Shown: positions 46,926 through 60,175, counted from the stretch's first letter. The stretch: DNA of 64,000 nt from Marisa cornuarietis (GCA_004794655.1 SMMW01000141.1:1056501-1120500), one strand, 5' to 3'. Numbers and translations are program-made. Notes: generated by a model not told the origin, from the letters alone.

Positions 46926-49284
46926 GGTTGACCAACATCAAGACGACTGCAGTACAGCTGCACAACAGGCAGCCAGCGAGCGAAACAAAAAGAAACGAGG
47001 AAAAGAAATTGGACGACGACGAAGAAAATAAACAGAGTAAGAAAAAGAAGAAGAAGAAGAGATTGACAATAAATTGACAACTAACTACAATAAAAACTTT
47101 AACATAGTTACGGCTCAATTGACCGGACAGAGGATAGAGACCGTGTAAAATCCCATTTTCAGAGTCAAGAACCCATAGCGCCATTTCACTTTTTTAAAAC
47201 TGGTTCTGATGTTGTTGGGCTCTTCAGGCGAGATCCTGGAATCAAGAATCGAATTACAGACCTGATCACATCCGGTCTGACGCCGACCTGAGGTGTCAGC
47301 CAACGTGAAGACAATTGGGAGAAAGGGAGAGAAGTGTCTCTCCATGTGTGTGTCTATCAGAATGAAAGTATAGATCGTTGTGAGTGGGCGATCCAGAAAG
47401 AGAGGAAGGGAAGAGAATGAGTCTGTGTCTAACCTTTATTTTCTAAGATTTGGCCAGCAGGATGTCCTGACAATACGGACAATAAAATGTCTCCTGACAT
47501 TCGAACAAAAAAATTAAGGAGAACATCCATTTACTGGGATGTTATTCAATGAATTAAAGCTTATATAGTATTTTAGCTCTGTTTTTTTTTACCAGACATT
47601 TATCTGTCACCATCAGGGATGTTACTTGGGAAGCTATGGAGGTACATCTGAGTTTTGGTAACAACCGTTTTCCCGTTATGATACTGTAATTGTGATGTGA
47701 TGTGATGACTGGGAAAAAAGATAAGTCTAGGACTTATGTGTGAAAATAGACACATCAAACAGGGCAGAGCAGAAATAAGTTGTTTTATGTTACAAAACAG
47801 TTATCAAGTCCTTTTTGACATGCTCACCAAAGCTTGCGAAGGGAAGTATTTTTCAACTAAATGTCTATAAACAAACCAAGAAATCAATCTCGAATACCGT
47901 AAATAATGCCTTTTCTTCAAAATGTCACTTTTTACAATAGAAGTGGTGAACGAAACAATAAATCAATAAAGATTCTGCATCAAAACTAAAACCTCTATAT
48001 TGTCATCCCTTTATTACTTAGCTTCATAGAAAGTGTTTTCAGGTCAGTAAACATTTGGTATTGCACTTCTGGGCGGACATTTTCTAGCTTGTGACAAAGT
48101 GACCGATATATCAACTAAGCCTCGACAGCCACCCCTGCCCCTTAAAAATAAGAAATTGCTTGATACCTTTATCCCCCTCGTTGCTCTGTCCAAGTTTTCT
48201 CTGCCTGTACGCGCCATTTGCCACGATGGATTCACCTACACAAGCAGGTGATCAGTCTGGGACCGTGAAATCAATTTTCATGGATCTCTTAGTCTGGCGA
48301 TACATCATAGTTGACACCCCACTCTTTGGCACTGAGTACTGTCGTTTTCAAAAGGACCGCCGGCTCTTTGCTTCTTGGAAGGTCAGATTGTATCAGACAT
48401 GGACATCTTATGAATAACCATGAAAACTTCGCTTCAGATCACACGGCGGAAGGATCGTTTCAGATAAGTTGTCATTCGTCCATTCTTAAAGAAGGCCGGT
48501 CACAGCGGAGAAAAATAAGATGGTGACATGCGGTCATAGTCCAGCCATGCACATGCTCTGGGAATGCTACAGCAAAGAATTTTTTTTAATATGTGGGTAG
48601 CGGTGGGGAAGAGATTGAGACTGTTCTCGATGACAGAAATGAATACGTTGGCTAATGTGTGAATGAAAGGAATGATGTTATTCTCAAAAATGGAAATTTC
48701 AGTAGTCAGACAAAAATTCTCTCTAAATGAAGGCATAAGAAAAAACACATAGATAGATAGACAGATAGATAGGGAGAGTGACAGAAAGGGTACAAGGAGA
48801 GAATGAAAGAAAAAGTTGCCCCGATGATCGATAAATTATAAATAAATGCAAGCATGAATAAGTGAAGTTTAATTTAGGTGGGGATAAATCCATGTCGGAA
48901 GGTCTGTGCTGGGGATATGAGGACTGCATAAAGATTTCTTGCAGCAAGCTGTTGCCGGAACAGAAGAATAATCAGTGGTCAAAGGAAACAAGCGACACAA
49001 TATGCAACATGCAAACAGAAGGTGGGGGAGGCAGAGGACGAAGACAACGAGAAAGCAAACGAAGATAAAGACTAGCTCTTACAACAGTTACAGAAAACAT
49101 TTGTGAACAAGATGGGGGTAAAAACAATGTCTGTCTTACGCAAACCAAATCAAGTGGCTAGAGTTTCGCGTGTTATCTTTTGGCGAACTCCGTGAATACA
49201 AAACACTAATCTGAAATAAATTTACACCATAGAGACAGAGCCAGTACTGCAAGCTTGCCAATATAAAATCTAGATAAATATAAA

Positions 49285-49570
49285 AAATCCTCAGCCACGG
49301 TTAAATTTCAGAATAAAATCCATTCACAGTTAAATTTAAGAAAAAACCCACTCACGGTTAAATTTCAGAATAAAAACCACTCACGGTTAAATTTCAGAAT
49401 AAAATCCACTCACGGTTAAATTTCAGAATAAAAACCACTCACGGTTAAATTTCAGAATAAAATCCACTCACGGTTAAATTTCAGAATAAAATCCACTCAC
49501 GGTTAAATTTCAGAATAAAATCCACTCATGGTTAAATTTCAGAAAAAACCCACCCACGGTTAAATTTTAG
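49285..49570. repeat. 29-bp minisatellite, about 10 copies
   Basis: The unit is CCACTCACGGTTAAATTTC followed by AGAATAAAAT. The first and last units have shortened AAAAAACC variants. Confidence 0.92.
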
Positions 49571-49991
49571 CCACACTTCTGAATAATGTACAGTGTGTTT
49601 GGGAAAAAAATTTCGTTTGGGTAATCAAGCGGGCAAACCACAACACAAAGTGGCAAAGACATTTGGAAAGTAAAATAACAACATCACATAATTCCTTTCT
49701 TTTGTGGAAAGAGGAAAGTGGAAGTGTGAGTGTGAGTCTGAACGAGCGAGTAATCAGGCAACGCATTACAAGGACCAGCGGAGAGAAGAATAAGACAACA
49801 TCCCATAGTTCTGTTTATATTGTGAATTAATTATTATTAATCACTATTATTTGCGGAAAAGGGGAGGTGCGATCGTTGTAAAAATATGGGGATGTGAGAC
49901 GGGGGCCTGAACAAGAGAATTCGTGCTTTTTATCACTTTCAAGCATTCGTGTTTTAATGTAGGGGTAGTGTGTGCATGTATGGTGTGTATA

Positions 49992-50047
<56 letters not shown>

Positions 50048-53000
50048 TGTCAGCTTGCGTCCATATTTACAAGCCATGAGGGAAACTGGGGTTCTGTGCA
50101 AAGAAGTGAAAGTGTCACATCGTCCAGTGTTTACACCCTGATCCTCCTAAACCTCGAGCTGTGTATGAGCTCGATTCCCCACCCACCATCTTCGCCACTT
50201 TTCTCCTCTTCCGGCCGACTGCACCCGAGAGTCTGGCCCTAGGGATCCGTCTGAAGGCTTTATTAGAAATGTGTGAACTGTTTAACCTCCAGCCGAGATG
50301 GAGGAGAGTTTGCGTGGAACTAATCGCATTTATCTGAATCTTAAGAGCATTTTATGAGGCTTTAGAAGTCTGTATCTGCTCTTTTTCGATTCTCTGTCAA
50401 TTCATTTACTTTAAAAAGAAGCCTCTCGTCACAAAATTGGAAGAATTAGTGCAACACTATTTCACTCTCAAATCACCACCCCTCCTCCGCCAGTTCTTTT
50501 TATTCGTGTCGGCCTGTGTGCCCGCGACAGCTGGTTGTCGTGTGCACAGTGTATGGGCGTCCTGTGATGTAGTGGTGAAGACCTTGTTACCTGATGGTAG
50601 TATGGCCGTTATATGACGCAGCCTGTTCACAAACGGGTGAGAACCTCAAGGTCCCTCTCTCTGATATCGTCTGAGAACGAATGTATTTAGGTGAAATACT
50701 GGGATTTTATGTATTAGCGTTGACATATTGAGACACATATTTGCATACATGTATGATGAATTTAAGATCATTGCTTTGAGTTCGTTTAGGGGCACCTACA
50801 TTGGACTCAGGTATTTGGGTTGATGGGTTGAGTTAATGCATTATTCGTAATACGTTATTTGAACTTCAATATTTGGGTTGGTGCATTGGATTGATAAATT
50901 ATTTGATCATTCGGATTAGCAGATTAGAACACACGTGTCTAGGTTGATATCTTGGGCTGACTGGGTTGACGTATTGAGGGTTCGTGCATTGAGGCACAGG
51001 TCGTTGGACACACGTGTTCAAGCGCATGTCTTTAAATCTGGATGTTGCCCCATCTGGTCGCTGAGAGCCTTTTCCTTTCCTTTAATCACCATTTCCTCCA
51101 AACTGCGAAATTATGGCTCTTTTAAGACGCTTTTTAAACTATTAAACCGGAAGTTGCGCGTTGCTAATGAGCCAATTAGCAATAAATAAACCTTAAATTT
51201 TCAAGGCCATGTAATAGCTAAGCCAGGTAAAGATACATTCCGCGCTCACTACATCCACAGAGCACAGGGGAACTTGTGGGTGGACACCGTGGCTGTCGGT
51301 GGCAAGCATCAGGTCCCGGACGTTTGACTGACGTCTGTCCGCGCTGCCGTATGGGAAACAGGAAGCGCCGCCTGGTGAGCAGCCCCAGAAAGCCGTCCAC
51401 GAAAATGTCCCGCTGGCAGGCGACTGATAAAAATGCACGGGGCCTTCTCAAAGATGGTGAAGTAGACAGCTGGACATTGCATTGCATTTTCTTCTCCGAT
51501 TTCAGGGGAGGACGGTGCGCTGAAAGGGTCTCGAGTGGCGAAGGTCCGCCTGGCTGATCCCATGCGCGATAGTTGGAGAATACGCTTAACTTCGCACTTC
51601 TCCGCCCCGGCATGTGCTCCAGCAAGGATAGAGGGCGCTGGTGAGCATAATGATTCTGACACAGTTCTCGTGTCTTGAAAATAGTTCCACACACACACAC
51701 ACACACACTTGAAACAAGAGGTCCTGAAGAAGACTTCTCGACATTTAACTCTAAGGTAAGTATTAATACTGAATGATACTGAGACTGGGTTTCGCCCATT
51801 TCTTCTTTGGTTATAAATGTTATTAAGATAAGAACAAAGATACAGTTGACAAGACCGGAAGTAGATGTCCCTGAGAAACATTACATCAGGCAGCGCAGTA
51901 GAGAGAAGGAAGGGCAAATCTCATATCATAAAGGGCGATGTTGCACATAATTTTTCACATAAGTAATGTCACCGGCTTGGAGACGAGGGAAACAGGGGAA
52001 GAGTTAAACTGAGGTTTGTTGAGGGTTGGAGGGTTGAAAAGAAAAAAACCGACCGACCGTCTGACCGACCGACCGACCGACCAATGAGAGAATGAGTGTG
52101 TGAACGAATGACCATATAAATGTATCGTTATTTAACTGCTGTAAAACATCTGCGTCTACTACAATCCCCACAGATGGAGAACAAGGACAGCGCAGTTTGC
52201 AAGCCAGTCTGGCTTTAGGGTGTGTGATCTTTGTATCCGTTGAAGATAAGAATAATGTAACCAAAGGCACGAAATCAACAAGAAAGCAGACTAGAATGAA
52301 GTCATAACGGAAATTTCGGCGGTTGTTAACGACCACTGTTTTTGAAGTCTCTCACCACTGAAAACAATGGAAGAAGCAAACGGTTCCACTTAAAGCCACA
52401 GAACACATAAAAAGCTCGAGAACCGCCAGAAAGAGTATCGAGGCTGAGTTTAACTTAGATAATGTACGTTGACAGACAGCCTTCTTTAGATCAAATTACG
52501 ATGCAAAATGTCAAATAATTTGGCTCAAGGACCTATTAGAAGGACGGGTTCGCGTTTATGTTCCTCCTTCAAGCGAGAAAACAGTTTTTACTCTGAAGAA
52601 GACTTATCAGGTTATGCATCTTTGCCAACATTAATTAAAGCGGCATTTTTATCAGCTCGATGCCCAATCATTGTAACATTTTTCAGAAGTCCTTGACTAG
52701 CAACGAGAAAATGATTCTTAAATCAACATTTTCATCTTAATTGTAGTTGACATGATTGTATTTGTTTTGCCAGCTCTAGTATGCATAACTGTTTGTTTGT
52801 CGTCAACACAGAAAAGTCCCCTAGCACTTTAATCACAAAATGCAACTTAACCCCACGAAAAAGACCAGATAAATTTTAAACAACAACAACAAAATAAGCA
52901 TAAGAAAAACTCTCTCACTCAATTAAAAAAAAATCAAAATCAATGTAAAGCCAAAATACAAGCAACAAAGCAGAGCTGACGTAAATAACTTAAAACAAAA

Positions 53001-53304
53001 CCTGACAAAGCCTGTCACCCCAACCTCTAATCTTTCTACAGTTTTCGAAAAAATATCTGAGAAAAAAAAGCAGGTCGTCAAGAAAATGAATAGCAACCCA
53101 GGCTTTGCGTTTTAAGGTTATATCCCTTTTACTGACAGATTTACTAGAATTTTGATGAGCGGGGCCAGTACCAAATGGCAGGCCATTACCATACTCCGAC
53201 ATTGCCTGTCATCTCTGGCAAGACAGTTAGGAATTCCCTGTTCAAGATCAGTCGTAAACATGAAGGACCATCAACCTACTTCAACCGCCTGTTCTTAAAA
53301 CCAT
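49571..53304. other. Non-coding stretch with GC-richer patches
   Basis: Contains a GT run (49995-50040), a GACC run (about 52050-52081) and a GC-richer patch at 51230-51640 with overlapping ORFs on both strands, none resembling a known protein. The patch could be a distal exon or regulatory region, but I cannot support that. Confidence 0.4.
49995..50040. repeat. GT microsatellite
   Basis: About 22 GT units followed by GAGAGAGA. Confidence 0.95.
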
Positions 53305-54010
53305 CAACAAACCTCTACAGTACCAGTCATGTTTGATAAACCATAAACATTCTCCTCACTGCCTGTCCTGTTTGATAAACCATAAACATTCTCCTCACTG
53401 CCTGTCCTGTTTGATAAACCATGAACATTCTCCTCACTGCCTGTCCTGTTTGACAAACCATTAACATTCTCCTCACTGCCTGTCCTGTTTGACAAACCAT
53501 TAACATTCTCTTCACTGCCTGTCCTGTTTGACAAACCATTAATATGCCACTCGCTGCCAGTTCTGTTTGACAAACCATTAACATCCTCCTCACTGCCTGC
53601 CCTGTTTGACAAACCATTAACATCCTCCTCACTGCCTGCCCTGTTTGACAAACCATTAACATCCTCCTCACTGCTTGTCCTGTTTGACAAACCATTAACA
53701 TTCTCCTCACTGCTTGTCCTGTTTGATAAGCTTAAGATGCTCCTCACTGCCAGTCCAGTTTGCCAAACCACTAACAAGCTTCTCACTGCCTCTCCCGTTT
53801 GACAAACCATTAACATTCTCCTCACTGCCTCTCCTGCTTGACAAACCATTAACTTTCTCCTCACTGCCTGTCCTGTTTGTCAAACCACTAACATACTTCT
53901 CACTGCATGTCCTGTTTGTCAAACTATAAACGTACCCCTCACCGCCTGTCCTGTTCGTTAAACAATGAACACACCTCCACACTGCAAGTCCTGTTGGTCA
54001 AACTGTCAAC
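53305..54010. repeat. 39-bp minisatellite, about 18 copies, open on the complement
   Basis: The unit contains CTGTCCTGTTTGACAAACCA then TTAACATTCTCCTCACTGC. On the complement this gives repeats of LSNRTGSEENVNG in one frame and MVCQTGQAVRRML in another. The period is a multiple of three, so several frames stay open by chance. Units at the right end are more diverged than those at the left. There is no splice context or initiation context suggesting a gene. Confidence 0.92.
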
Positions 54011-54114
54011 ATATTCCTACATCTGTCTACTCCCTAATGCCAGGTCCAACATATTTCAAAAGAACGAGAATGTGCGTCGCGTGCAATCTCTGCCGATAGC
54101 TGCTTCTTTGTGTG

Positions 54115-54330
54115 GCTAAGGACAAGCCATAGGAGGTGAGAACCCGCTGCCCACAGTACAGAGAAAACATCCCGCGAACTCCAACACGAACCCGCTGATG
54201 GACGAAGTTGTGGGAGGTGAGGGAGGAGGGAGAGCTGGGCGCGGCCAGAGATGAAAAAGCCGGCCATCTTGACAGCTGTCATGGCGGCCAGGCTTGATAA
54301 AGCTCGCTGTTGTCCCGTTTTGATTGGCGG
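54115..54330. promoter_or_regulatory. GC-rich patch with a 28-bp near-palindrome
   Basis: At 54262-54289 a near-palindrome is centred on TGACAGCTGTCA (54270-54281), the consensus of TALE-class homeodomain proteins (TGIF/Meis). It is flanked by inverted GCCATCTT and ATGGCGGC, which resemble YY1 or Pho sites. A CCAAT box (reverse, ATTGG) lies at about 54322. This is motif reading only; regulation is inferred. Confidence 0.35.
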
Positions 54331-56860
54331 GCTGAGAGAAAAGGGGAGAGCAGCGACACATTTTATTTGTTTGCCTGATTTCCAGCTGCCCTTGTGATGG
54401 CAGCTCAGAGTAGCAAGTGTCTAGAGGCAAGAGGAAGTTAATTCTTCAAAGTCCAACTGAGGTCAGACGTTTTTTGGTTGCACGAGCTTCCCTTCCTGGG
54501 CTTCTACATACTCAGCGAAGTTTAAAGACCCGCAAGACAAGACCTTGTTTTGAAATGGCGGGTCAGTGGCCTATATATAGATATTTGTGTCTGTGAGTGA
54601 GTGGATATAACAGGTTTCAACATGACACAAGACATCGCTAGGCGGTACCTGCCATACCAGCTTTCAAAAAAAAAAAAAAAAAAAAGAATGTCATCAGCGT
54701 GCCGCTTAGGGTTTGTCCTTTAGCAGGTAACTGATTAGAATTGAAGACAAGAGGCAAGGAGCCGGCATTTTGATTATATTTATTATCATCTATTCGAGTC
54801 AGTGCCATTGACCGACATGACACCACGTGCAGTCTCATTGCACACTCATTAATCTCGACAAACATAAACTATAGGAACTAAACATCTTTCTATGCACATG
54901 GCTATCAGACATCTTACCGGGACCAGTAGCTTTACAAGTGGAAATTGTGACTGGGAGGTAAACAAACAGCTGTAGGATGGGATGAGGGCAGATTTTACCT
55001 CACCTTGCTGGGGGAGGGGGAGGTAGAAGCAGGTGGAAGACGGAGAGTAAAGACTGTTGCTACTTCTGCTTCTAGCTCTCTAACTGCTATTAGTAACTTC
55101 AACAGCAGCTGTTACTGTTGTTAGTTTCTTGCTGTCGATGTTGTCTGTCACCTCTACCAACTTGTACTACTTCTACAACCACTTCTACTCCAACAGCTGT
55201 GTGCATTGATATTGTATGGAGGTATTTACGTATGCAAAATGAGATCACAGAGGTTTTTGCATGAGACATTTTTGACAAAGAAGACGACATTTGAGTTTAT
55301 TGATGTCCTGTCAATATTTGAAAGAATGGAAACATCTATTTGAGTAATTAGATAATGCTTTGTCTGAAAAGCGTCGGAATCGAAATATTTAAATGAATAC
55401 TTTTATAACAGAAGTTGTTTACTACTACCACTACTACTACTACTAATAGAGTGGAGTGGGTAGAGCCAATTTCCTGACTAGAATGATCAGCGCACTTAGA
55501 AACATAAAAGCAGCCTCACAGAGTGAAACAGATTACAAACATATCCCATAAATACACAGAGTTAGACATAAATACCTAGAGTTTGATATACGATCATACA
55601 CACACGGCATAGACATAAATATACAGAGTTAGATATATTAAGAAAAAAAACACACATACAGAGGATTCTGCTTCTCCCACAGTAGGGTTGGAGGGTTGGG
55701 CGAGGGGTAAAGTATGAACCTGTCTTGAAGGCTTCAGGTGGGCGTACACACACCCCTTACTTGTCGAGCACGAAGAAACAGCAAGAGGTCTACAACACCA
55801 GTGGTAGGTAAAACGCAAAATCATTTCTGCAGACCAGGAAATACTGGTCCGGTACGACATCGGTATGAAAAGGCACGTGGCAGCTTTATGACTCGTGCTC
55901 GCTCTGAATTATTGAGCGCAGGATCGGGAGAAAGGCCAAGAATACGAGATCATGAAGCGTAAAAAAACGAGCGAGGAGGAGAAGAAAGGTGCTAAATATA
56001 AGCCTAAGTGAGAGAAGCTGAGGCAGGAGAGAAGTTACAACTCCGTGGACGCCAGCATCCGAGACATCTGTTAAATTAGCCGACACCAGCGTCTCGCCAG
56101 GCTGACCAGCGCGCGCAGAAGTTTGTCGCCACGTGGAGTGAGGTGGCCGTGGACACCCGTCCTGCTCTCGGTGCCCAGGCACCCAGCACTTGGCAATAAG
56201 CCGCGGGACGGGGGGGCTGGTGGTGGTGTCGATGGGTGGGGAGGGGTAGACAAAGCTCCGGGAGAGCGCCGGGAAACTTCTGAGGGTCCCTCCGCAGCCT
56301 GAAAGCAATCTGGCAACAATCATTTTGTGTGCGGCCATCTCAGATTGAGCAAATCAGAGATTGAAGATTATAGGAATTGAAGATTGTAGAAATTTAAAAT
56401 CAAAAAGACAAGATTTAAGGGATTTATGAGACTGTAGGTGTAAAAGACAAACCTTTTAAAAGACAGAATGTAAGATGGAAGAGATTAGATGTTAGAAAGC
56501 GGAGGTAAGCGATTTAGGCAATTCAGTATTGAAGAGATGTCAGCTGAAAATGTCTTTCGATTTGAAAGATTTAAGATTGTAAATTATTTAAAGTTTAAGA
56601 GATTTTCTTTTTTTAGAAAGTCGATAGTTAAGATGTAAGTCAAGTAAGATTCAAGGGATCGAAGATTATTTAAAGGATCCAAGACTTAAGATCGGAGCAG
56701 AAATGTGGAGGCTGTTTCAAGAGCTCCAAAAGTTATACTTTGTAACCAAAGGTTTTTTGTTTTTGGCTACCATTAAAAGTAACTGCTTGATCGTTCAAGA
56801 GTGGCAGAAATTCTGTATGCATCATTGTGCGTAGGCACTGCAGCCCAAAATGTTTTTGCT
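54331..56860. other. Non-coding stretch
   Basis: Contains an A20 run (54666-54685), a CTA run (about 55425-55446), a GC-richer patch at 55985-56340 and an AGATT-rich cryptic simple repeat (56340-56700). No coding region is supported. Confidence 0.5.
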
Positions 56861-57460
56861 TTCACCCTAGAAACACGTATCATATGAGAGCTAAATACTT
56901 TTACCCTAGAAACACGGATCATATGAGAAATAAATACTTTTACCCTAGAAACACGGATCATATAAGAGCTAAATACTTTTACCCTAGAAACACGGATCAT
57001 ATGAGAAATAAATACTCTTACCCTAGAAACACGGATCATATGAGAGCTAAATACTTTTACCCTAGAAACACGGATCATATGAGAAATAAATACTTTTACC
57101 CTAGAAACACGGATCATATGAGAAATAAATACTTTCACCCTAGAAACACGGATCATATGAGAAATAAATACTTTTACCCTAGAAACACGGATCATATGAG
57201 AAATAAATACTTTTACCCTAGAAACACGGATCACGTGAGAGCTAAATACTTTTACCCTAGAAACACGGATCATATGAGAAATAAATACTTTTACCCTAGA
57301 AACACGGATCATATGAGAAATAAATACTTTTACCCTAGAAACACGGATCATATGAGAAATAAATACTTTTACCCTAGAAACACGGATCACGTGAGAGCTA
57401 AATACTTTTACCCTAGAAACACGGATCATATGAGAAATAAATACTTTTACCCTAGAGTAA
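56860..57460. repeat. 39-bp minisatellite, 15 copies, open on both strands
   Basis: The unit is AAACACGGATCATATGAGA then AATAAATACTTTTACCCTAG. The plus frame reads YPRNTDHMRNKYF and the complement RVSRVKVFISHMI. Two variants alternate: GAGAAATAAA and GAGAGCTAAA. Two of the latter carry CACGTG instead of CATATG. Variant order suggests block duplication. There is no evidence of expression. Confidence 0.95.
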
Positions 57461-59450
57461 AATGTAGCAACAGTGAGACGGAGGAGACTACAGGAAAACA
57501 CGGGTCCGACTTTCTGAAACTATGGGTATGTCATTGTTAAAGGACTTAGGCCTGCTGAGGTTTTGTGCTAGCATCGAACTTTCGTGGGTCTGCACTCTCT
57601 TTTGAAGTTTTTTTTTTTTAGAAGTCTGACATGATCTGAACAAACGAGAAACTCGATCGAGAACTGAAGGTCTACAAATGGCTTGTCTAAAGGTCAATAG
57701 GAAAGGAATCTTTAACAAGAAATTTGATTGGACTCCAGCCTCTGATTTTGAGGAAAATGCATCCATAAGTCTCTCGGCCGCTAGCGCACAGATGACCTCT
57801 GACCTCCAGAAACCTACATTCTGTGACTGTGTCTCGAGCGATACTCGTAGTGTCTGAGCAAGATGCCGGCATCGCAGGAAAGGACCACAAGGTCGCACCC
57901 TGGCTCACACTAAACAGATAGGCTCTATTCACACCACTAACAATCAGACACTCCCCCATTCACATTGCCCGCCTTTCTCATAAAGGGAGGCGCTGACTCG
58001 CCACAGGAAACATCGACTATCGGCGATCAATCGGCACGTTCCTGCCTTCTGTTGGGGGAAAAGAAAGAGATGTAAGTCTTGTACTTTCAGGAGGAGTGTA
58101 AGGAGATGACGAGTGTTTGGAGCATTCTGGGTGTTAGTGCTCCCTGCTGTTCGCACAGAGAAACTCGATGTCGTCCCGGCAAAAAACACTGCGAGCTGAA
58201 ACACAGAGCATCACTGACCGACGACACTTAGTCTCCTTACCCCAGGAAGCATGCCATGAAGTTTCTGGAATAATTTAATGTTTGTGTGTCTGTCTGCCTG
58301 TTTGTTTGCATGTCTGTCTGCATTCCTGACTGATTGTCTACGTGCCTCACCCTGTCACGTAATCAACGTGACAGCCTCACGAGCAAACGTTCGGCCTCAG
58401 AACACTTTGTGGAGCCCGCCATCCGGATGTCACAGACAGGAAACCATGTTAGACTCCCATCCCCTAAGGCCCAGCTTCTGAACCCAAGTCTTCCTTCGGA
58501 CGCCCACACGCACCGCCGGCCCAGTCCCCCCTGTCATCCCTGACATTTTCAGTTTGTCGTATGACTGGACCGGTGAGCCACTTAATATTTCCAAACCTTT
58601 TGAGCGAATGACAAAGAGTGGCAAGGTGAATATTGATCTCCAATCGCAGTCCCTAAGATAGTCACGTGTAGGCGTTTATGTCAAGGTCTTCACTGGAACA
58701 ACTACACAGGCTGTGTACAGCTCGCTACCGACATTCAAATCTTTTGACATAATCCATTTAATGAAACGACAATAGCAAGTAATAATAAATAATAATAATA
58801 ACAACAGCCACTATCCTGCAATCAGCTTTACTTGGAAAGATAAGTTATTGGATGACCGTTATAAAATAAACTTCATTCAAATTTCCTTTCATTCAAATAA
58901 ATCAGCAAGATGTTCTCGCTCTGTGATCTCATGTGTTATGAGATATTACACGATTGTTATTAGAGAGAGGGCTATATTCTGTGCCATTTGAATTTGCCAT
59001 TCAAATTAACGGAAGAGATGCAGCTTAAAATATGTTTATTTCCTATTGAAAAAATACAACTTGCAAAAAGAATCAAAGGGATTAAGAAGCTTGCAATATT
59101 TTCATCATCATCAAATTAAGAAGCTGACAATATTTTCATCATCAACTAGTGAGACCCACAATATTCACGCCATTCATTGGCAAAGCTCTAATTGGGGAGA
59201 GGTTGAAATTTTAGTTTTCAAAATCTCAAGCTGACAATATTAAGACCCCTTTAAAAAACCCAGCTGTCTAATGCTTAATCCATTTATGTTTACGGTAATT
59301 TACCTGTAAGTAATGTGGCTTAAGTGTGAAGATGAAAGAAATGGTGTGCGACTGAGGCCAAGTAAATACCAGATGTTTCCTTTAAATGATGACATGAAAC
59401 AGGATTATCGCCGACATGAAGACTGTCCTCCTTGGATGTTATGATGAAAA
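57461..59450. other. Non-coding stretch
   Basis: GC-richer around 57750-58580 and AT-rich after that. A short AAT tract is near 58785. No exon or RNA gene is recognised. Confidence 0.5.
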
Positions 59451-59593
59451 CTCATATTACCTCCTCCTCTTCCAATAGTCGGAGATTAATTATATATAGT
59501 TTGAAGAGAAAAGTCACGTCTGCAGGATAATGTTCCGAAGTAAACTAAATATAATTAATCTCCGACTATTCGAAGAGGAGGAGGTAATATGAG
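59451..59593. mobile_element. Miniature inverted-repeat element, 143 bp, hairpin-forming
   Basis: Arms of about 50 bp: the left arm starts CTCATATTACCTCCTCCTCT and includes AATAGTCGGAGATTAATTAT; the right arm is its near-perfect reverse complement ending GAGGTAATATGAG. The loop is about 45 bp. I could not define a clear target duplication. No other copy is in this window, so the family assignment is open. Confidence 0.8.
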
Positions 59594-60144
59594 AACTCTG
59601 CCATATTGTTTTTATAAACACCTGCAGGCGTGATGCTCAGGTAACCACATAAGGGGATAGCAAGCATGAGGTCTAGCGAAGCAGCTCCCTCTAGTGGCCG
59701 CCTTTAGTCACTAGTATCAGTCCGACCCAACACGTGAAGGTCTAGGAGTGAACAAAATTTGTTCAATGACTGAGTAAAACTTTAGTGAAAGATACTATTT
59801 CCCATAGAGGGGTCACCGCCCCAGTTCCTTTCTCGAGATACATGGACAGAAAGTGGCAAAGATTGTGCCGTCATGTTGTTACCCATAATTAACATATTAT
59901 GGTCTCAGTTGTCTCATTGGCTGAGGCTTTCGTAACATAAACTTATCCATATACAATTGTGATATTTGTGTTGCTAAAGTCTTAGTGTGTGAATGGGGAT
60001 GCTTGTAGGAGTGTATCTCGAGAATGGGAGGAGCGGCAGCTTTATCCACTCATTAGAAAAAATAGTTGGCAGTCCACTAAATGTTTAAGAAAGGACGACT
60101 TCAAACTCAACTTAAAGAAATGATTTTAAGGGACTGTCTAAAAA

Positions 60145-60146
<2 letters not shown>

Positions 60147-60174
<28 letters not shown>
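60147..60174. repeat. AC microsatellite
   Basis: About 14 AC units. Confidence 0.9.

Positions 60175-60175
<1 letters not shown>

Larger units (their letters stand above)
42425..49284. other. Gene-poor region upstream of the visible receptor exons
   Basis: Probably the receptor's 5' intron(s). I see a TGA/ATG trinucleotide run (43072-43138), a T-rich stretch (46005-46500), a 44-bp minisatellite (46690-46925) and no exon matching the missing receptor parts. ORF 45155-45637 (160 codons, complement) begins with a signal-like hydrophobic stretch but has no recognisable domain and is most likely chance. Confidence 0.5.

Noticed and set aside
51218..51917. ORFs of 193 and 202 codons on the complement
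   Set aside because: Two overlapping frames are equally open in a GC-rich patch, one runs through an AC repeat (poly Cys-Val), and neither resembles a known protein.
53304..53982. Repeat-containing protein gene on the complement
   Set aside because: A 39-bp period keeps frames open by default; there is no splice or start context and no recognisable domain.
53305..57460. CRISPR-like arrays
   Set aside because: Repeats are head-to-tail without unique spacers, and the genome is eukaryotic.
56773..57540. Protein-coding genes on both strands (237 and 242 codons)
   Set aside because: A minisatellite with a period divisible by three; both strands open equally, which argues against coding.
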